Origin: Simonsiella sp051414845
GTDB lineage: Bacteria > Pseudomonadota > Gammaproteobacteria > Burkholderiales > Neisseriaceae
Assembly (NCBI GenBank): GCA_051414845.1
Contig: CP183313.1
Location: 434,001-498,000, forward strand
Direction of reading: 5' to 3'
Length of the DNA stretch: 64,000 nt
In this document: positions 60,559-64,000 of the stretch, in pieces
Numbering within the stretch: position 1 is the first letter of the stretch
Layout: every line of letters starts with the position of its first letter
Translations under genes and position numbers: made by a program
Notes under the pieces: generated by a model
The model's input: only the letters and a program-made list of their open reading frames with translations
Database searches by the model: none
Told to the model about the DNA's origin: nothing

Positions 60559-62469
60559 TTACACAGCCCCGTTTTGCTTGCTTTCCAACATCTCCCATCT
60601 TTCCAATTTTTCCAGCAAAATCAACTCAATTTCTTCCGACCGTTGATTCAGGCTGCCTGAAAGCGCGTAATCTTTGAAAATGTCGGGGTCGGACAATTTT
60701 GCCGCAATTTCCGCTTGTTCACTTTCCAATGCCGCAATTTCATCGGGCAAAGCGTCCAATTCACGTTGCTCTTTATAGGACAATTTGACCGTGCGATTGG
60801 CTTTCGGTTTTTCCTTAACAGGTTCTTCGGCAATGGGATTTTTGGGCGCGGCGGCAGCCTGCAATTTTTCTTCGCGCTGTTTCGCTTCCAAATAATCTTG
60901 ATAGCCGCCCACATATTCTTTCAGGCTGCCTGAACCGTCAAACACAATGCTTTGCGTAATCACATTGTCCAAAAACATGCGATCGTGCGACACCAAAAAT
61001 ACCGTGCCAGCGTAATCGCGCAACAATTCTTCCAACAATTCCTGCGTGTCAATGTCCAAATCATTGGTCGGCTCGTCCAGCACCAAAATATTGGCAGGGC
61101 GCGTGAACAATTTTGCCAACAACAAACGATTGCGCTCGCCACCCGACAGCGAAGACACAGGCGATTGCGCCCGCGCTGGCGCAAACAGGAAATCTTCCAA
61201 ATAACTCATCACATGGCGTTTCTTGCCGCCGACTTCCACAAAATCATTGCCCTGACCGAGCGTGTAAAACACCGTGTCATTTTCATTCAACGCGCTGCGG
61301 AATTGGTCAAAATACGCCACTTCCTGCTTGCTGCCCAAGCGGATTTTGCCGAAAGTGGGCTGCAATTCGCCCAAAATCAATTTCAGAAAAGTCGTTTTGC
61401 CAATGCCATTCGCGCCAATCAAGCCGATTTTGTCGCCGCGCTGAATAATCGCCGAAAAATCATTCATAATCAATTTATTATCATACGAAAAACTCGCGTG
61501 TTCCAGCTCCGCGATAATCTTGCCGCTTTTCTCGCCCGTGTCCAATTTGAAATTCACTTGCCCCTGCTGCTCGCGCCGCGCCGCACGTTGGCGACGCAAT
61601 TCTTCCAAGCGGCGCACACGCCCCTCGTTGCGCGTTCGCCGCGCCTCAATGCCCTTGCGAATCCACACTTCTTCCTGCGCGTGAAACTTGTCAAACAGGC
61701 GATTATGCTCGGCTTCAATCGCCAATTCCTGCGCCTTTTTCTCGCTGTATTTGGAAAAACTGCCCTCATAAGAACGCAACACGCCACGGTCTAATTCCAC
61801 AATCCGATTGGCGATATTGTCCAAAAAACGGCGGTCGTGCGTAATCACCACCATGCTGCCTGAAAACGCTTGCAGCAACTGTTCCAACCAAATAATCGCG
61901 TTAATATCCAAATGGTTAGTCGGTTCGTCCAACAGCAAAATATCAGGTTTTTGCACCCACGCTTGCGCCAACGCCACGCGCTTTTTCTGACCGCCCGACA
62001 AATTCCCAATCAATTCATTTTCAGGCAGCCCCAATTCGCCAATCGTCTGCTTAATCGCCGCGTCAAACTGCCAGCCATCTTGCGCTTCAATTTCGTTTTG
62101 TAACTCGTTGAGTTGTTTGATTAAATCATCGCTGTGATTCGTTTCCAATTCATGGCTAATCGCATGATAACGGCGCAACACATCACGCAACGCGCCCAAG
62201 CCTTCCGACACCACGTCAAACACAGTGCTTTGATTATCAAAGAAACTTTCCTGCGGCACATACACCGTTTTCATACCGTTTTGCGTGATGATTTGCCCAT
62301 CGTCCAATTTCTGCACACCCGCCAAAATTTTCAGAAACGATGATTTGCCTGCTCCGTTTCGTCCAATCAGCCCGACTTTCTCGCCTTGATTGAGCTGAAA
62401 ACTGGTTTTGTCCAACAAGGGAACGTGTCCGACCGCGAACGAGGCGTTTTCTACCGCTAAAATGGTCAT
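60559..62469 (-). CDS. uup: ABC-F family ATPase Uup
   Basis: ABC-F proteins are soluble twin-ATPase proteins acting on ribosomes or DNA repair. Two nucleotide-binding domains are complete: Walker A GLIGRNGAGKSSFLKIL and GLIGANGIGKTTFLKLI, signatures LSGGQKKRVALAQAW and LSGGERNRLLLAKLF, and Walker B LLLDEPTNHLDI and LVLDEPTNDLDI. A C-terminal coiled coil (~560-636) marks the Uup type. Two in-frame DUS copies encode G-S-G-S-L-K and L-S-G-S-L-N. The length is 636 residues. Confidence 0.94.
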   Translation of the reverse strand: MTILAVENASFAVGHVPLLDKTSFQLNQGEKVGLIGRNGAGKSSFLKILAGVQKLDDGQIITQNGMKTVYVPQESFFDNQSTVFDVVSEGLGALRDVLRRYHAISHELETNHSDDLIKQLNELQNEIEAQDGWQFDAAIKQTIGELGLPENELIGNLSGGQKKRVALAQAWVQKPDILLLDEPTNHLDINAIIWLEQLLQAFSGSMVVITHDRRFLDNIANRIVELDRGVLRSYEGSFSKYSEKKAQELAIEAEHNRLFDKFHAQEEVWIRKGIEARRTRNEGRVRRLEELRRQRAARREQQGQVNFKLDTGEKSGKIIAELEHASFSYDNKLIMNDFSAIIQRGDKIGLIGANGIGKTTFLKLILGELQPTFGKIRLGSKQEVAYFDQFRSALNENDTVFYTLGQGNDFVEVGGKKRHVMSYLEDFLFAPARAQSPVSSLSGGERNRLLLAKLFTRPANILVLDEPTNDLDIDTQELLEELLRDYAGTVFLVSHDRMFLDNVITQSIVFDGSGSLKEYVGGYQDYLEAKQREEKLQAAAAPKNPIAEEPVKEKPKANRTVKLSYKEQRELDALPDEIAALESEQAEIAAKLSDPDIFKDYALSGSLNQRSEEIELILLEKLERWEMLESKQNGAV

Positions 62470-62558
62470 GATTTATCCTAAAATATCAAAATGGCGCGTA
62501 TTTTAACGCAAACACGTTTTTCAGGCAGCCTGAAAGCATAAACTGGCTATTTCGTTTG

Positions 62559-63158
62559 TTATTCTTCCAATCTAAATTTTATGCTTTGAGCTATCCAAGC
62601 ATGATAAACAGGTTTGCCAGCATAAGTGATGGGAGAGAATTGAAATTGGTAAGCGGTAAGCAGAGCAGCTTTATCCAAAATAAGGCTGCCACTTGATTGC
62701 ATTATCGAAACATGTGCAACTTTACCATCGGGCGCAATAGCCATGCCTACCGAAACTTCACCTTCTTCTTTATTTTCCCTAGCGCGCTCAGGATAAACGG
62801 GTTTTACACGACGAATAATACGAATAGCTTTATCGATTTTTGGAGCAACAAAAATCCAACGGTATGTTTCTGTGTGCGAAATCGGCACGCATTCGCCTTG
62901 TGGATTGCATTGTTGTTTGCGGCGATAAGACGGAGGGAAACGGTATTCTTGTGCCAATTTCATCAGTTTCGCATCTGCTTGTTCCCATTGGGGCGGTGTG
63001 GGGTTGCCATTTTTATCGATGGCTACGGTGGCAGTAACGATGCCGCTCACATAATGTTTTCCTTGTTTGGGAGCGGTTTTGACAAAGCTTGTGTCGGCGT
63101 GAACAAAGTTAAATGCGCCTAGTAACACGATGCTGAATAAATAGGGAGCGCGTTTCAT
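62559..63158 (-). CDS. Periplasmic TonB C-terminal-domain protein
   Basis: ATG 63158 opens a signal peptide (APYLFSIVLLGAFNFVHA) with likely cleavage after the final Ala. The C-terminal ~90 residues resemble the TonB C-terminal domain (VKPVYPERARENKEEGEVSV, APDGKVAHVSIMQSSGS, ALLTAYQFQFSPITYAGKPV). A similar but weaker unit lies in the N-terminal half (VSGIVTATVAIDKNGNPTPP), so there may be two TonB-like repeats. There is no uncleaved membrane anchor or Pro-rich spacer as in TonB. The N-terminal unit carries C-N-P-Q-G-E-C, possibly a disulfide loop. Function unknown. Confidence 0.7.
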   Translation of the reverse strand: MKRAPYLFSIVLLGAFNFVHADTSFVKTAPKQGKHYVSGIVTATVAIDKNGNPTPPQWEQADAKLMKLAQEYRFPPSYRRKQQCNPQGECVPISHTETYRWIFVAPKIDKAIRIIRRVKPVYPERARENKEEGEVSVGMAIAPDGKVAHVSIMQSSGSLILDKAALLTAYQFQFSPITYAGKPVYHAWIAQSIKFRLEE

Positions 63159-63291
63159 GAGATAGCTCTTTGGGGTTAAAAAAAGGATTATAGATGATTT
63201 AGGCTGCTTGAAAACGCACAAAAAAGCGTTTCAGGCAGCCTGAAAACCTTTATAATCGCGCGTTTATTTTTATCATAAAGTGTTCAACAAA

Positions 63292-64000
63292 ATGAAAGCC
63301 AGTCAATTTTTCATCTCCACCTTAAAAGAAGCTCCTGCCGAAGCCAGTTTGCCCAGCCACAAACTCATGCTGCGCGCAGGTTTGATTAAAGCCAATGCGT
63401 CGGGTTTGTACACATGGATGCCGATGGGCTTGCGCGTGTTGCGCAAAGTGGAAGCGATTGTGCGCGAAGAAATGAACCGCGCAGGCGCGATTGAATTGCT
63501 CATGCCTGTGATTCAACCTGCTGAATTGTGGAAAGAATCGGGTCGCTGGGATTTTTATGGCGACGAATTGTTGCGTATTGAAGACCGCCACGACAACACT
63601 TTCTGTTTCAGCCCGACTTGCGAAGAGATGATTACGGATATTGTCCGCAAAGAAGTCAATTCATACAAACAGTTACCCAAAAATTTTTACCACATCAACA
63701 CCAAATTCCGCGATGAACGCCGTCCCCGTTTTGGCGTAATGCGTGCGCGTGAATTTGTAATGAAAGACGCGTATTCTTTCCATGCCGATTTTGATTCTTT
63801 GAAACAAACTTATCAGGATATGTATGACGCGTATTGTCGTGTATTCAATCGCTTGGGTTTGAAATATCGCCCTGTTGCGGCAGACACAGGCAGCATTGGC
63901 GGCACAGGTTCACACGAATTTCAGGTATTGGCAGAAAGCGGCGAAGACGTGATTGCCTACAGCGACAGTTCCGATTACGCAGCAAACGTGGAATTGGCGC
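63292..64000 (+). CDS. proS: Prolyl-tRNA synthetase (N-terminal part, cut by window end)
   Basis: The frame runs off the window. It opens MKASQFFISTLKEAPAEASL and shows the class II motif 1 region SGLYTWMPMGLRVLRKVEAI, then CFSPTCEEMITDIVRKEV, and motif 2 TKFRDERRPRFGVMRAREF. TGSIGGTGSHEFQVLAESGE marks the start of the editing (INS) domain, so this is the bacterial-type ProS that clears Ala-tRNA-Pro. A TATAAT box at 63251-63256 is close upstream, just after a DUS. Confidence 0.95.
   Translation, partial: MKASQFFISTLKEAPAEASLPSHKLMLRAGLIKANASGLYTWMPMGLRVLRKVEAIVREEMNRAGAIELLMPVIQPAELWKESGRWDFYGDELLRIEDRHDNTFCFSPTCEEMITDIVRKEVNSYKQLPKNFYHINTKFRDERRPRFGVMRAREFVMKDAYSFHADFDSLKQTYQDMYDAYCRVFNRLGLKYRPVAADTGSIGGTGSHEFQVLAESGEDVIAYSDSSDYAANVELA

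Larger units (their letters stand above)
1..64000. repeat. DNA uptake sequences (DUS), dispersed through the whole window
   Basis: TTTCAGGCWGCCTGAAA or a part of it occurs in nearly every gap and in many genes. Examples of complete sites begin at 1099, 9189, 11043, 13931, 21859, 37066, 47215, 55657 and 60541. Each complete site holds AGGCTGCCTGAA on one strand and AGGCAGCCTGAA on the other. DUS are the recognition motifs of neisserial natural transformation, bound by the minor pilin ComP. Confidence 0.95.

Overview
This is a chromosomal window from a member of the Neisseriaceae, most likely of the Simonsiella/Alysiella/Kingella group. The main reason is a DNA uptake sequence (DUS) found in nearly every intergenic gap and inside many genes. 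It has the near-palindromic form TTTCAGGCWGCCTGAAA, so it carries the 12-mers AGGCTGCCTGAA and AGGCAGCCTGAA on opposite strands. Sites where only one half is complete mostly keep AGGCTGCCTGAA, the dialect described for Simonsiella. Other neisserial marks are paired 20-bp dRS3 repeats (ATTCCC-N8-GGGAAT), Correia-like miniature elements and typical gene clusters (holB-pilZ-tatD, kdsC-lptC-lptA-lptB-rpoN-hpf). Composition is moderately AT-leaning. I see no prophage, CRISPR array, intact insertion sequence or rRNA operon.

Layout. 0-9 kb, mostly minus strand: yggS, a small unknown gene, a methyltransferase, a heme-binding beta-barrel protein, tatD-pilZ-holB, waaF, a decayed RelE/ParE-type toxin-antitoxin pair, a miniature element, ribF and a Sel1-repeat protein. 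9-18 kb: a trans-sulfuration enzyme, folE2, gluconate uptake and phosphorylation (gntP-gntK), rpsA-ihfB behind a structured leader, and an exported dikinase-like protein. 18-25 kb: a conserved unknown protein, a KefB/C-type antiporter, panC and ppiD. 25-31 kb: ychF, small membrane ORFs, a PfkB kinase, the lemA-ygcG-TPM operon and a small lipoprotein. 31-40 kb: sucA-sucB, zapE, accA and murI. 39.6-43.6 kb: a CreB/CreC/CreD-like locus whose sensor kinase and CreD protein both lack their large extracytoplasmic domains, with a lipoprotein gene inserted that is out of frame at a poly-C tract. 43.7-46.5 kb: rpsB-tsf, a small membrane protein and a pstB fragment. 46.5-51.2 kb: LPS precursor and transport genes (kdsC, lptCAB), rpoN, hpf and ridA. 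51.3-64 kb: a Tat-exported SpdH-like oxidoreductase, dcuB, lpxK, tRNA-Pro, hslO, an OPT transporter, cmk, uup, a TonB-domain protein and the start of proS.

Themes. Envelope biogenesis is prominent: waaF, kdsC, lptABC, lpxK, murI, ppiD and accA. Central metabolism is represented by sucAB, gluconate use, panC, folE2 and ribF. Translation genes are rpsA, rpsB, tsf, hpf, proS and tRNA-Pro. DUS copies do extra work: inverted pairs form terminators, in-frame copies encode S-G-S-L-K or F-R-Q-P-E, and terminal copies supply Q-A-A-stop.

The items most worth follow-up are the stripped-down Cre locus with its poly-C lipoprotein, the exported dikinase with glucan-dikinase-like domain order, the possible loop-to-start pseudoknot in the rpsA leader, and a ~166-bp miniature element, one copy of which supplies the ribF stop codon.
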